Assembly: GCF_041080675.1 (NCBI RefSeq)
Contig: NZ_CP163520.1
Span: 7,469,501 to 7,533,500 of the forward strand
Length of the DNA: 64,000 bases
Source of the DNA: Streptomyces sp. cg36
Lineage (GTDB): Bacteria > Actinomycetota > Actinomycetes > Streptomycetales > Streptomycetaceae
Direction of reading: 5' to 3'
Part shown: piece by piece, positions 16,217-24,929 of the stretch
Layout of the letters: the number at the start of each line of letters is the position of its first letter
Numbering within the stretch: the stretch's first letter is position 1
Translations under genes and position numbers: made by a program
Notes under the pieces: model-generated
Seen by the model: only the letters and a program-made list of their open reading frames with translations
Told to the model about the DNA's origin: nothing
Databases searched by the model: none

Positions 16217-16261
16217 CCCGAAACCCCCGCCGACCCCACGAAACAGCGAGGAAGAGAAACC

Positions 16262-17185
16262 ATGTCACTGCACCGCCTGTCCTCCGTCACCATCGGCGTG
16301 CCCGACCCCGCCGCGACGGCCCCGTACTACAGCGAACTCGGCCTGCGGGCGGACGGCGACGGCTGGTTCGCCACCCGCGACGGGGGCCGCCAGCTCCGCA
16401 TCGTGCGGGCGCCGACCCGGCGGCTGGTCGAGATGCGCGTCGGCGTCGACGACCCCGACGACCTGGCCGCCGCCGCCGCGCGCCTGGCCCGCATGGGCAT
16501 CCCCGCGCTGCCCGGGCCGGGTCCGAGCCTGAGCGCGGCCGACCCCGTCACCGGGGCCCGCGCCGTGCTCCAGCTCGAACCGCGCCCCACGCCCCCGCCG
16601 ACGCCCCCGACCCCGTACAACGGACCCGGCCGCACCGAGCGCACCGGCGGCCGGGCGCCCGGAGTCACGCGCGGCGAACGCGTCCGGCCCAGCAAACTGG
16701 GGCACGCCGTCCTCGGCACCCCCGACCCGCACCGGACCGCGGCCTTCTTCGCCGACGGCCTCGGCTTCAAGGTGAGCGACTCACTGGGCGAGGCGGGCTC
16801 GTTCCTGCGCTGCACCACCGACCACCACAACATCCTGGTCCTGCGGGCCCCCGTCCCGTTCCTGCACCACACGTCCTGGCAGGTCGACGACGTGGACGAC
16901 ATCGGGCGCGGCGCGATGGCCATGCTGGAGGACCATCCCGAGCGCCACATCTGGGGCTTCGGCCGCCACTTCATCGGCTCGAACTTCTTCTGGTACCTCA
17001 AGGACCCGGCGGGCAACTTCACGGAGTACTACTCCGACATGGACTGCATCGTCGACGACCAGCTGTGGGACCCGGAGGTCTTCGACGTCAACGAGAGCTT
17101 CTTCAGCTGGGGGCAGCCGCCCCCGCCCTCGTGGATCGCGCCGGAGGACATGGCGGCGCTGATGACCGGCACCCACCGGGCCTGA
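16262..17185 (+). CDS. Extradiol-dioxygenase-like two-domain VOC enzyme
   Basis: A 307-aa protein. The N-terminal VOC half (1-105) lacks metal ligands. A proline-rich linker (106-125) leads to a C-terminal half with the extradiol dioxygenase site: H148 (KLGHAVLG), H203 (LHHTSWQV), E255 (NFTEYY), plus a second-sphere histidine (GRHFIGSN) and tyrosine. This is the architecture of catechol 2,3-dioxygenases. It may cleave a catechol made by dehydrating a cyclitol; that is inference. The ribosome site is GAGGAAGAG upstream of the ATG. It is the last gene before a strong hairpin. Confidence 0.82.
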   Translation: MSLHRLSSVTIGVPDPAATAPYYSELGLRADGDGWFATRDGGRQLRIVRAPTRRLVEMRVGVDDPDDLAAAAARLARMGIPALPGPGPSLSAADPVTGARAVLQLEPRPTPPPTPPTPYNGPGRTERTGGRAPGVTRGERVRPSKLGHAVLGTPDPHRTAAFFADGLGFKVSDSLGEAGSFLRCTTDHHNILVLRAPVPFLHHTSWQVDDVDDIGRGAMAMLEDHPERHIWGFGRHFIGSNFFWYLKDPAGNFTEYYSDMDCIVDDQLWDPEVFDVNESFFSWGQPPPPSWIAPEDMAALMTGTHRA

Positions 17186-17198
17186 CGGCCGCCCCGCC

Positions 17199-17222
17199 CC
17201 GGCGCCGTGCCGACGGCGCCGG
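17199..17222 (+). terminator. Hairpin terminator closing the cyclitol operon
   Basis: Perfect 10-bp arms (CCGGCGCCGT/ACGGCGCCGG) around a 4-base loop, 13 bp after the dioxygenase-like gene, followed by an A-rich stretch. It separates the operon from the regulator gene that follows. Confidence 0.65.
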
Positions 17223-17272
17223 AGCGAGCAACAAAACGCGAGATCGTCCCGGGCGGCCGTTAACGTCGCCCT

Positions 17273-17947
17273 GTGAGCCAAGAAGACGAGGACGCCGCCG
17301 TGCCCCGTGTCCTGATCGTCGACGACCACCCGCTCTTCCGCAGCGGTCTCAAGGCCGCGCTGGAGAGCACCGGCGCGACCGACGTCGTCGCCGAGGCCGC
17401 CACCGCCGCCGAGGCGCTGGAGGCCGTGGCCCACCGCGTCCCCGACGTCGTCGTCATGGACCTGGCCCTCCCCGACGCCTCCGGCATCGACGTGACCCGG
17501 CAGCTCGCCTCGCTCCACCCCGGCCTGCCGGTCCTGATGCTGACCATGTCCGACGACGACGGGAGCCTGCTGGCCGCGCTCCAGGCCGGTGCCCGCGGCT
17601 ATCTGGTCAAGGGCGCGGGCGCGGGAGAGGTGCTGCACGCGGTCCGCACGGTGGCCGCCGGGGGCGCGGTCTTCGGCCCCGGGACCGCGGAGCGGCTCAC
17701 CGCCCTGCTGACCGAGGGGCGCCGCCACGACGCCGAGCAGCTGTTCCCGGCGCTCACCTCCCGCGAGGCGGAGGTGCTGGAGCTCATCGCGCGCGGGCTG
17801 GACAACCGGCGCGTCGCCCGGCAACTGGTGCTGTCCGAGAAGACGGTCCGCAACCACGTCACGCACATCTTCGACAAGCTCCAGGTGACCACCCGCGCCG
17901 AGGCCGTGGCCAGGGCGCGGGACGCGGGCCTGGGGGACGAGGACTGA
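17273..17947 (+). CDS. NarL/LuxR-family response regulator
   Basis: A 224-aa regulator. The receiver domain has D-D at 17-18, phosphoacceptor D63 (VVMDLALPD) and K113 (YLVKG). The LuxR helix-turn-helix spans about residues 157-215 (LTSREAEVLELIARGLDNRRVARQLVLSEKTVRNHV). GTG is close to a TTAACG-rich segment, so the message may have a very short leader. The cognate kinase follows 14 bp downstream. It could control the adjacent cyclitol operon or the downstream esterase; nothing in the sequence decides. Confidence 0.9.
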   Translation: MSQEDEDAAVPRVLIVDDHPLFRSGLKAALESTGATDVVAEAATAAEALEAVAHRVPDVVVMDLALPDASGIDVTRQLASLHPGLPVLMLTMSDDDGSLLAALQAGARGYLVKGAGAGEVLHAVRTVAAGGAVFGPGTAERLTALLTEGRRHDAEQLFPALTSREAEVLELIARGLDNRRVARQLVLSEKTVRNHVTHIFDKLQVTTRAEAVARARDAGLGDED

Positions 17948-17961
17948 AGGAGCGCGCTCCG

Positions 17962-19983
17962 ATGGACGAGGCGGGATCCGTACGGGGCGGGCGCTCCGCC
18001 CTGGCCTTCGCCGCGTACGGGCTGACCCTCGCCTCCGCCGTGACCTGGGCCGTCCTGGCGCTGGCCCATCTGGACGACACCCGTCTGACGCCGTTCATCG
18101 TGCCGCGCGGCGTCCCGGTCGTGGCCGCCACCGGAGTCGTCCTGCTGGGCGCCTTCATGACGGCCCATCGCCCCCGGAGCGTGCTGGGCCCCCTCCTGGT
18201 CGCGACCGGGGCGGTCAACGTGCTGGCGGAGGCGGGCCTCATCGCCGCCGTGGTCCTCGACGCGCCGCACGGCGCGGGCGCCACCCTGACCGTCCTCGCC
18301 AGGCTCTCGTACGCACTGGGCGCCTTCACCTTCTACGTACTGCCGCTGTACCTGCCCGGCGGGGAACTCCCGCGCCACCGGGTGTGGCGGCCCTATCTGG
18401 TGCTCGTCGCCGTCTGGAGCCTGCTGCAGGCGTACACCGACCCCGCGCGCACCTACACCCTGCCCGACCCGCTGGGCGGCGGCGCCTGGCAGCGGGTGCG
18501 GACGGCCCTGCTCGGCCACCTCCCCGTCGTGGCCCTCACCACCGCCTTCCTGGTGACCGGGCTCACGGTGCTGGCCGTGCGCTGGTGGCGGGCCCCCGAC
18601 CGGCGGCAGATCATCCCGGTGCTGCCGTACGTGCTGTGGCTGGTGTTCCTCTACGTCGACCGGCTCGCCCCGCCCTCGGGCGCCCTGTGGTCGTACGCGT
18701 ACGCCGTGGCGTTCCTGTGGCCGTTCTGCGCGATCTACGCCATCAGCCGCGACCGCTCCGCCCAACTGGACCGCGCCACCCGCAAGTTGCTCGCCTCGCT
18801 GCTGCTCACCGCCGCGCTGATCGCCGTGTACACCCTCGTCTCGCTGCTGGCCCTGCGCTCCCTGCCCGGCGGGCTGAGCACCCAGGCCCTGGTGTCGGGC
18901 GCCGTGGGCCTCGCCTTCGGGGCGCTGCTCTACCCCGCCGCCCGGCTGGCCGCACGCGTGGTGGACCGCGTCTACTACGGCGACCGCGCCCGCCCGTACC
19001 ACGTGGTGCGCGCGCTCTCGAAACGGCTCAGCCGGGCCGCCGCGCCCGCCCAGGCCCCCCGGCTGCTGTGCGACACGGTGGTGACCACCCTGAACCTGCC
19101 CGGGGCCGAGGTCGTCGTCGACACCCGCGGCGGCCCGCGCACCCTGGCCGCCGCCGGGGAGCCGGTCTTGGACGCCTATGCCTTCCCGCTCACCTACGAG
19201 GGCCATGCGGTGGGCCGGCTGCGGGTCACGCCGAGGGCGGGGCAGCGGGCGCTGGACCGCCAGGACCAGGAGGTGCTGCGCTCCCTCGCCGACCAGGCGT
19301 CCCCCGCGCTCGCCTCCGCGCGCCTCTACGAGGACCTGCGGGCGGCCCGCGAACGCCTGGTGGTGAGCCGGGAGGAGGCCCGCCGCACGCTCCGCCACGA
19401 CCTGCACGACAGCCTGGGCCCCGCGCTGTCGGGCGCCCGCCTCCAGATCGACACCGCCCGCTACGCCGTACCGGACGGCTCCCGGGCCGCCCGGCCGCTG
19501 GAGACCGCCTCCGAGGGCATCGGGGAGGCCATCGCGGAACTGCGCCGCATCGCCGCCGGACTCGCCCCGGCCGCCCTCGACCGCAACGGCCTCGGCGGTG
19601 CGCTGCGCCAGCTCGCGGACCGGTTCGGCCAGCGCCTCGCGGTCGACGTGCGCTTCGCCCCCGACCCCCTGCCGGGACTCCCGGCGGCCGTGGAGGTGGC
19701 GGTGTACCTCATCGGCGGCGAGGCGCTGAACAACGTGGTGCGGCACTCCGGGGCCGGCGCGGCCGTGCTGAGCGTGCGGGTGGCGCCCGACGAGGTGGCG
19801 GTCGAGATCAGCGACGACGGGCTCGGCGCGCCGGAGCACACCACCGGCGAGGGGGTGGGCATCCGCTCCATGCGGGAGCGGGCGGCCGAACTCGGCGGCC
19901 GGTTCACCCTGGAGTGCGGCCCCGACGGCGGCACGGTGGTGCGGGCGGTGTTCCCGCCGGTGGCGGGCCCGTTCCCGGGGTGA
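17962..19983 (+). CDS. Sensor histidine kinase, NarX/DesK type, multi-spanning
   Basis: A 673-aa kinase. The N-terminal half has about eight to ten membrane helices (residues 10-330). A GAF-like region follows (about 345-450), then a HisKA_3 dimerisation domain with H-box LRHDLHDSLGPALSGARL and a HATPase domain (EALNNVVRHSGA, then DDGLGAPEHTTGEGVGIRSMRERAAELGG in pieces). The class pairs with NarL regulators, matching the gene just upstream. ATG has GAAGGAG nine bases before it. The large membrane domain suggests sensing of a lipophilic or membrane signal. Confidence 0.9.
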   Translation: MDEAGSVRGGRSALAFAAYGLTLASAVTWAVLALAHLDDTRLTPFIVPRGVPVVAATGVVLLGAFMTAHRPRSVLGPLLVATGAVNVLAEAGLIAAVVLDAPHGAGATLTVLARLSYALGAFTFYVLPLYLPGGELPRHRVWRPYLVLVAVWSLLQAYTDPARTYTLPDPLGGGAWQRVRTALLGHLPVVALTTAFLVTGLTVLAVRWWRAPDRRQIIPVLPYVLWLVFLYVDRLAPPSGALWSYAYAVAFLWPFCAIYAISRDRSAQLDRATRKLLASLLLTAALIAVYTLVSLLALRSLPGGLSTQALVSGAVGLAFGALLYPAARLAARVVDRVYYGDRARPYHVVRALSKRLSRAAAPAQAPRLLCDTVVTTLNLPGAEVVVDTRGGPRTLAAAGEPVLDAYAFPLTYEGHAVGRLRVTPRAGQRALDRQDQEVLRSLADQASPALASARLYEDLRAARERLVVSREEARRTLRHDLHDSLGPALSGARLQIDTARYAVPDGSRAARPLETASEGIGEAIAELRRIAAGLAPAALDRNGLGGALRQLADRFGQRLAVDVRFAPDPLPGLPAAVEVAVYLIGGEALNNVVRHSGAGAAVLSVRVAPDEVAVEISDDGLGAPEHTTGEGVGIRSMRERAAELGGRFTLECGPDGGTVVRAVFPPVAGPFPG

Positions 19984-20053
19984 GGCGCGAACGGCCGCCG
20001 GGCGCTGGCCCGTTCGGGTGATGTGGACCGTCGGGGCCGCGGCGCCCGGGTAG

Positions 20054-21712
20054 ATGCTCCTCATGGCCATCACACGCCGCCTGCTCGCCCCCGTGCTCCT
20101 CGCACTCGTCACCCTGCTCGCCTCCGCCGCCCTCCCGGCCCGGGCGGGTGCGCGCGGGAGCGGGGACCCGGCCGTCGTCACCACGGACGCGGGGCCGGTG
20201 CGCGGTGTGCTCACCGACCGCGGACGCTCCTTCCTCGGGATCCCGTTCGCCGCGCCGCCGGTGGGGCAGCTGCGCTGGCGGCCACCCGGCCCGGTGACCC
20301 CGTGGACCGCCGTGCGCGACGCCGGGCACTTCGCCGGCGCGTGTGCCCAGCAGGCCCGGCCGGTGCTCGGCACGGCCGAGGTCACCAACGAGGACTGCCT
20401 CTACCTGAACGTCTTCACCCCGCCCGGCGACAGCGCCGGCAAACCGGTCCTGGTGTGGTTCCACGGCGGCTCCTTCGTCTCCGGCACCGCCGCCCACTAC
20501 GACGCGTCCCGGCTGGCCCGCGCGGGCGGCCTGGTCGTGATCACCGCCAACTACCGGCTGGGCGCCTTCGGCTTCCTCGCCCACCCCGGGCTCACCGCCG
20601 AGGCCCCGGGCTCCGGGTCGGGGGACTACGGCCTGCTGGACCAGCAGGCCGTGCTCCGCTGGATCCGGGCCAACGCGGCGGCGTTCGGCGGCGACCCCGC
20701 GAACGTCACCGCGGCCGGTCAGTCCGCGGGCGGTCTCAGCGTCTGCGGCCATCTGGCCGCGCCCGGCTCGCGCGGTCTGTTCGCCCGGGCCGTCATCCAG
20801 AGCGCCCCGTGCGGGGTGGCCGCCCGGCCGGCCGCGGAGGCCGCCTCCACCGGCACGTCCTTCGCGCGGGGCGCGGGCTGCCGGGGCGACGCGGCCGAGG
20901 TCGTGGCGTGTCTGCGCGGCAAGCCGGCCGCGGAGCTGCTCAAGGTCAAGGTCAGCGGCGCGTCCCCGTGGTGGCCGGTCTCGGGTACGCCGGTGCTGCC
21001 GGTGCCGCCCGGACAGGCCATCGCGGCGGGGGCGCACGCCCGGGTCCCGGTCCTGGTCGGCAGCGCGCTGGACGAGGGCACGATCGGCACGCTGATCGTC
21101 GAGTCGGCCGGGGTGCGGCTGAACGCCGTCACCTATCCGATCCTCCTCTCCACCCTCTTCAAGCGGGACGGCCTGCGGGTCGCCGCGCAGTATCCGGCCT
21201 CCCGGTTCGGCAACGACCACCGCCGGGCCTTCGCCACCGCCTTCGGCGACTACCTCGTCTCCTGCCCGACCCAGGAGGCGGCGCGCCAACTGGCCGCCGC
21301 CACACCGGGCCGCGTCTTCGCGTACGAGTTCGCCGACCGCTCCGCGCCCGTCCTCTACCCCGCGCCGAGCGGCTTCCCGCTGGGCGCCTACCACGGCTCG
21401 GAGATCCCCTACCTCTTCGACTACCTGGCCGCGGGCGAGGTCCGGCTCGACCCCGCCCAGACGCGGCTGTCGCAGACCATGACCGGCCTGTGGTCGCGGT
21501 TCGCGGCGACCGGGGACCCCGCCGACTGGCCGCCCACGCAGGCGGACCCGTACGTTCCGCTCTCCCTGGCCCCCGACGCGGTCGCACCCCGTACGGACTA
21601 CGACAGCGGCCACCAGTGCCCGTTCTGGGCCACCGTGGCCCGCCCCACCTCCCAGGGCCCGCTCCTGGCCGCGGGCTTCGGGGCGAGCCGGTCGGTCCCC
21701 GAGGGGCCCTGA
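20054..21712 (+). CDS. Secreted type-B carboxylesterase
   Basis: A 552-aa alpha/beta hydrolase of the carboxylesterase-B family. Signal peptide about 1-31 (to PARAGA). The family start motif is FLGIPFAAPPVGQLRW, followed by NEDCLYLNVFTP, the oxyanion region WFHGGSF, the nucleophile elbow AGQSAGG, an acidic triad residue probably in SALDEGT, and histidine in GAYHGSEIPYLF. Length is normal for the family. Start could be the ATG at 20054 or 20063; neither has a strong ribosome site. A short GGCCC/GGGCC hairpin follows the stop (21726-21741). Confidence 0.9.
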   Translation: MLLMAITRRLLAPVLLALVTLLASAALPARAGARGSGDPAVVTTDAGPVRGVLTDRGRSFLGIPFAAPPVGQLRWRPPGPVTPWTAVRDAGHFAGACAQQARPVLGTAEVTNEDCLYLNVFTPPGDSAGKPVLVWFHGGSFVSGTAAHYDASRLARAGGLVVITANYRLGAFGFLAHPGLTAEAPGSGSGDYGLLDQQAVLRWIRANAAAFGGDPANVTAAGQSAGGLSVCGHLAAPGSRGLFARAVIQSAPCGVAARPAAEAASTGTSFARGAGCRGDAAEVVACLRGKPAAELLKVKVSGASPWWPVSGTPVLPVPPGQAIAAGAHARVPVLVGSALDEGTIGTLIVESAGVRLNAVTYPILLSTLFKRDGLRVAAQYPASRFGNDHRRAFATAFGDYLVSCPTQEAARQLAAATPGRVFAYEFADRSAPVLYPAPSGFPLGAYHGSEIPYLFDYLAAGEVRLDPAQTRLSQTMTGLWSRFAATGDPADWPPTQADPYVPLSLAPDAVAPRTDYDSGHQCPFWATVARPTSQGPLLAAGFGASRSVPEGP

Positions 21713-21877
21713 GCCGCTGGTACCGGGCCCTTTGATGGGCCGCTCGTCGGTATAGGTCGGCGACCGTCATATAGTGGTGCCGTGAGGGGCGGCTCCCGCC
21801 GCGTCCGCGTCCCCCCGCGCGCGCGAGGGCGCCGCCCCGTCACGCAACCGGAGCCACCCGAGCGGCTGGAGTCTGCC

Positions 21878-22654
21878 TTGGCCAGTAAGAAGAACCTCGT
21901 AGCCAACCGCGCGAGCCTCGTGCACAAGGTCCGTTACGCGGCGGCCAGTCCGCACCGCATCGCGCCGTATCTGAAGCGGGCCGCACGCGACCGCTGGCTG
22001 TCGTTCAAGCACCCCGACCACGTGGCCTACTACCGGGCCGTCATGGCCTCCGACACCCGCCGCAACCCGGAGGCCGCCGTCGGCAGCCAGACGCACGACC
22101 GCTGGCTGGCGCTCGGGCAGATGCAGTTCGACTACCTGCTCGGCCACGGCCTGGGGCCCGGCGCCCGCATGCTCGACATCGGCTGCGGCAACCTGCGGGC
22201 GGGCTGGCGCTTCATCGACTACCTCGACGAGGGCCACTACTACGGCATCGACATATCGCCCGACATCCTGATCGCCGCCAAGGAGACGCTCACCTCCCAG
22301 GGGCTGCAGAGCAAGGTGCCGCACCTGACCATCACGCGGAACCTGACCCTGGACTTCCTGCCCGACGGACACTTCGACGTCGTGCACGCCCACAGCGTCT
22401 TCTCGCACTCGCCGCTGCACGTGATCGACGAGTGCCTCGCCCACGTGGGCCGGGTGCTCGCCCCCGGAGGCTTCTTCGACTTCACCTTCGACCGCACCAC
22501 CGGCACCGAACACCAGGTGCTGCGCGAGGACTTCTACTACCGCACGGAGACCCTGATCGCCCTGGCCGCGCGGCACGGGCTGACCGCGCGCTTCATGGAC
22601 GACTGGGAGAAGCTCGGCCACGGCCAGTCGAAGATCCGCGTCAGCGCGGGCTGA
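21878..22654 (+). CDS. SAM-dependent class I methyltransferase
   Basis: 258 aa from a TTG start, chosen because GGAG lies six bases upstream and the family-like protein begins there (MASKKNLVANRASLVHK). A GTG at 21782 would add 32 low-complexity residues. SAM motif I is MLDIGCGNLRAGWRF, motif II YYGIDISPDIL, and the post-motif region has DVVHAHSVFSH and APGGFFDFTF. It resembles Streptomyces methyltransferases with a short basic helical N-terminus. The substrate is unknown. A very strong terminator follows. Confidence 0.82.
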   Translation: MASKKNLVANRASLVHKVRYAAASPHRIAPYLKRAARDRWLSFKHPDHVAYYRAVMASDTRRNPEAAVGSQTHDRWLALGQMQFDYLLGHGLGPGARMLDIGCGNLRAGWRFIDYLDEGHYYGIDISPDILIAAKETLTSQGLQSKVPHLTITRNLTLDFLPDGHFDVVHAHSVFSHSPLHVIDECLAHVGRVLAPGGFFDFTFDRTTGTEHQVLREDFYYRTETLIALAARHGLTARFMDDWEKLGHGQSKIRVSAG

Positions 22655-22690
22655 AGGGCCCGCGCTTCGAGCGCCACGGTCCGCGCGTCG

Positions 22691-22747
22691 GCGCACCGGC
22701 CGCTCCTCCCCGTACGACTTCCGTACGGGGAGGAGCGGCCGGTGCGC
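22691..22747. terminator. Perfect 26-bp hairpin, bidirectional terminator
   Basis: Arms 22691-22716 and 22722-22747 are perfectly complementary over 26 bp with a 5-base loop (ACTTC). It lies between the converging methyltransferase and membrane-protein genes. Confidence 0.85.
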
Positions 22748-22759
22748 GGCGGCGGGCGC

Positions 22760-23650
22760 TCAGGCGGAGCTCGCCGTGCCCGAGTCGCCGCGGCGGCGCA
22801 GCCGCAGCGCCACGGCGGCGACGGCGAGGGTGGCGGTCAGGGGGAGCAGGGTGTCCTGGTCCACGGTCCCGGCGCACAGGCCCATCCCCAGGAACGACAG
22901 GGCGGCGAGAACGAGCCGGCCGGGCGTGCGGATGCCCGACCACGCCGAGCGGTGGACCAGGGCGAGCGTGAGCAGCGGCGTGCCGAAGCGCCAGGGCAGC
23001 AGCAGGCCCGGCGCGCCCGGGTCGAGCAGCGCCAGGATGCCGGCGCACAGCGGCACCCAGAGCATCAGCGCCACGGTTCCGGTGGCGGTGCGGACGCGGG
23101 GCGGCGGGCGCAGGTCCGGCGGGCAGGCCAGTGGCAGGGCGGCGATCGCGACCGGGACCAGCAGATAGGGCCAGGCGATCGCGGGCAGGGGCCGCGGGCC
23201 CGACAGCATCACCCCGAGGAAGGCGGTCGTGGCCCCCGCCATGCCCAGCAGCGCACACCGCGCCCCGGAGGCGAACCGCCCGCAGAGCGCGGCCACCGCC
23301 CCCATCAGGGCCAGCAGATAGCAGCCGGTGGTGAGGTAGCTCAGCGGCACCATGAAGTCGGGGTTCTGGCTGCCGTACCAGTCGGCGAGGGTGCCGACGA
23401 CGTTGAACGACGCGTACGCGGCGGTGGCGGCGAGGGCGAACGGCGCCGTGGCCGCGAACAGGCGCCCGCCCCGGTGCGCCGAGCCGAGGCGCAGCCGCAG
23501 CCGCGAAGCGTGGGCCGCGATGTCCGCCGCCTCGCGCAGCCGCGTGTACGGGCCCGCGCCCTCGGTCGCCTCGCGGTACGCCTCGGTCATCTCCGCGCCG
23601 AACTCGTGGCGGAAGTCCGCCGGATACAGCCGCAGCAGCCAGGAGGTCAC
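22760..23650 (-). CDS. Multi-spanning membrane protein co-transcribed with PadR regulator
   Basis: A 296-aa protein. A soluble N-terminus (LLRLYPADFRHEFGAEM, then a helical region to about residue 60) resembles the permease-prefix region found in PadR-linked membrane proteins. About seven hydrophobic helices follow, and the C-terminus is arginine-rich. GTG start overlaps the PadR stop (GTGA). No transporter signature is visible. PadR-controlled membrane proteins often respond to membrane-active compounds, but no function can be assigned here. Confidence 0.8.
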   Translation of the reverse strand: MTSWLLRLYPADFRHEFGAEMTEAYREATEGAGPYTRLREAADIAAHASRLRLRLGSAHRGGRLFAATAPFALAATAAYASFNVVGTLADWYGSQNPDFMVPLSYLTTGCYLLALMGAVAALCGRFASGARCALLGMAGATTAFLGVMLSGPRPLPAIAWPYLLVPVAIAALPLACPPDLRPPPRVRTATGTVALMLWVPLCAGILALLDPGAPGLLLPWRFGTPLLTLALVHRSAWSGIRTPGRLVLAALSFLGMGLCAGTVDQDTLLPLTATLAVAAVALRLRRRGDSGTASSA

Positions 23651-23985
23651 GCGGGGGCCGTCCCGCCGTGCGCGCCCAGGCGGCGGGTGGCCTCGCGCGC
23701 GGTGGCGGCGATCCGCCGCGCCTCGGCCGCCAGGCTCTGCCGTCCGGCGGCGGTCAGCGTGTAGCTGCGGCGCAGCCGGCTGTCCACGATCTCTTCCTGG
23801 TGCACCTCGATCAGGCCCTGCTGGAGCAGCCGGTCGAGGGCGCCGTAGAGCGTGCCGGTGCGCATCTTGACCCGCCCGTCGGAGATCTTCTCCACTTCGC
23901 GCGCGATGGCGTAGCCGTGCCGGGGTTCGTCCGCCAGGGCGGTCAGAAGGAGCAGGGTGGGTTCCTGCATGGCGCGATCGGTCAT
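23647..23985 (-). CDS. PadR-family transcriptional regulator
   Basis: A 112-aa winged-helix repressor of standard minimal PadR length. Core motifs are LLLLTALADEPRHGYAIAREVEKIS and GTLYGALDRLLQQGLIE, read in pieces, followed by a basic wing (SRLRRSYTLTAAG). A TATGAT hexamer lies 7 bp before the ATG on the minus strand (23992-23997), so the message may be almost leaderless. The downstream membrane protein overlaps by four bases and is its likely target together with its own promoter. Confidence 0.9.
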   Translation of the reverse strand: MTDRAMQEPTLLLLTALADEPRHGYAIAREVEKISDGRVKMRTGTLYGALDRLLQQGLIEVHQEEIVDSRLRRSYTLTAAGRQSLAAEARRIAATAREATRRLGAHGGTAPA

Positions 23986-24085
23986 CCGGCCATCATAGTT
24001 CTTTCACCGGCATATGACTCCGAGTGACCCGGCCGGAGGGGCGTGCGGCAGGGGCCGGGCCGCACCCGCCCCTGCCTGCCCCGCA

Positions 24086-24847
24086 TCAGGGCTTCGGCAC
24101 CACCAACAGGTCCACCACATACGTCTCTTCGACCGTTCCGTCCGGGAAGAGCCCGCTCAGCAGCTCGCGCTCGGCCGCCAGGAACTCCCGCGTCCTGGCC
24201 TCGCCAAGGACCAGAAACGCCGAGTGGCTGGTGAGGTTCGCCAGATGCGTGTCGAGCGGGACCGTCCGGCTCCAGCGCAGCAGACGCCGGGTGAAGGGCA
24301 GCTCGGCCAGGCCCGCGAGGCGCCCCGCCCGGACGGTCTCGGGCCTCCGGCGGTCCTTGGGCCCGACGCCGCACCAGTGCGCGACGCGCGCGTCCTGCTC
24401 GTCGAGCCAGGCCACATCGGCGGCGGTGGTGTTCCACCACAGCGCGAGCGCGCCCCCGGGCCGCAGCACCCGCAGCGCCTCCGGCACGGAACGGCTGGTG
24501 TCGGTCCAGTGCCACGCCTGCGCGTAGGTGATCAGGTCGCAGGACAGATCGGCGAGGGGCAGCGCGTTGCCGTCGCCCCGGACGACCGGTACGTCGGGCA
24601 GGGCCCGCCGGAACTCGGCGATCATGCCGTCTCCGGGCTCCACGGCGACGACGTCGGCGCCGCGCTCGCGCAGCAGCGCGGTGCCGATGCCCGTTCCCGC
24701 GCCCACGTCGGCCACCCGGGCCCCCTTGAGGTGCCGCCCGAGCACCTCCTCGACGGCGAGGAGGACACCGGGCGGGTAGGAGGGGCGGTTCGCCGCGTAC
24801 TGGGCGGCGGCGAGGTCGAAGGAGCGCGCGCGGGAGGCAGAGGTCAT
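24086..24847 (-). CDS. SAM-dependent methyltransferase
   Basis: A 253-aa class I methyltransferase. The N-terminal segment FDLAAAQYAANRPSYPPGV is typical of the family. SAM motif I is VADVGAGTGIGTALL, an acidic residue follows in VVAVEPGDGM, then DLITYAQAWHWTD and VLRPGGALALWWN. Related proteins are annotated only as methyltransferase type 11. It stands alone between short gaps, so there is no context for a substrate. Confidence 0.87.
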   Translation of the reverse strand: MTSASRARSFDLAAAQYAANRPSYPPGVLLAVEEVLGRHLKGARVADVGAGTGIGTALLRERGADVVAVEPGDGMIAEFRRALPDVPVVRGDGNALPLADLSCDLITYAQAWHWTDTSRSVPEALRVLRPGGALALWWNTTAADVAWLDEQDARVAHWCGVGPKDRRRPETVRAGRLAGLAELPFTRRLLRWSRTVPLDTHLANLTSHSAFLVLGEARTREFLAAERELLSGLFPDGTVEETYVVDLLVVPKP

Positions 24848-24929
24848 GACCCCATCCTGCCCCGCGCGCCCCCGGTGCGCGGCCCCGCACGCGGGAAGTG
24901 GGCGCCCGGCGCGGCCAGTTGGCGGCCGG

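Noticed and set aside
14488..17800. A long plus-strand frame running through the oxidoreductase, dioxygenase and regulator genes
   Set aside because: It is out of frame with recognisable proteins. Only the part from 17962 on the same frame is a real kinase.
21732..21775. TTGATG and TATAGG/TATAGT hexamers as a promoter for the methyltransferase
   Set aside because: Spacings of 13 or 32 bp do not fit a standard sigma factor pair.
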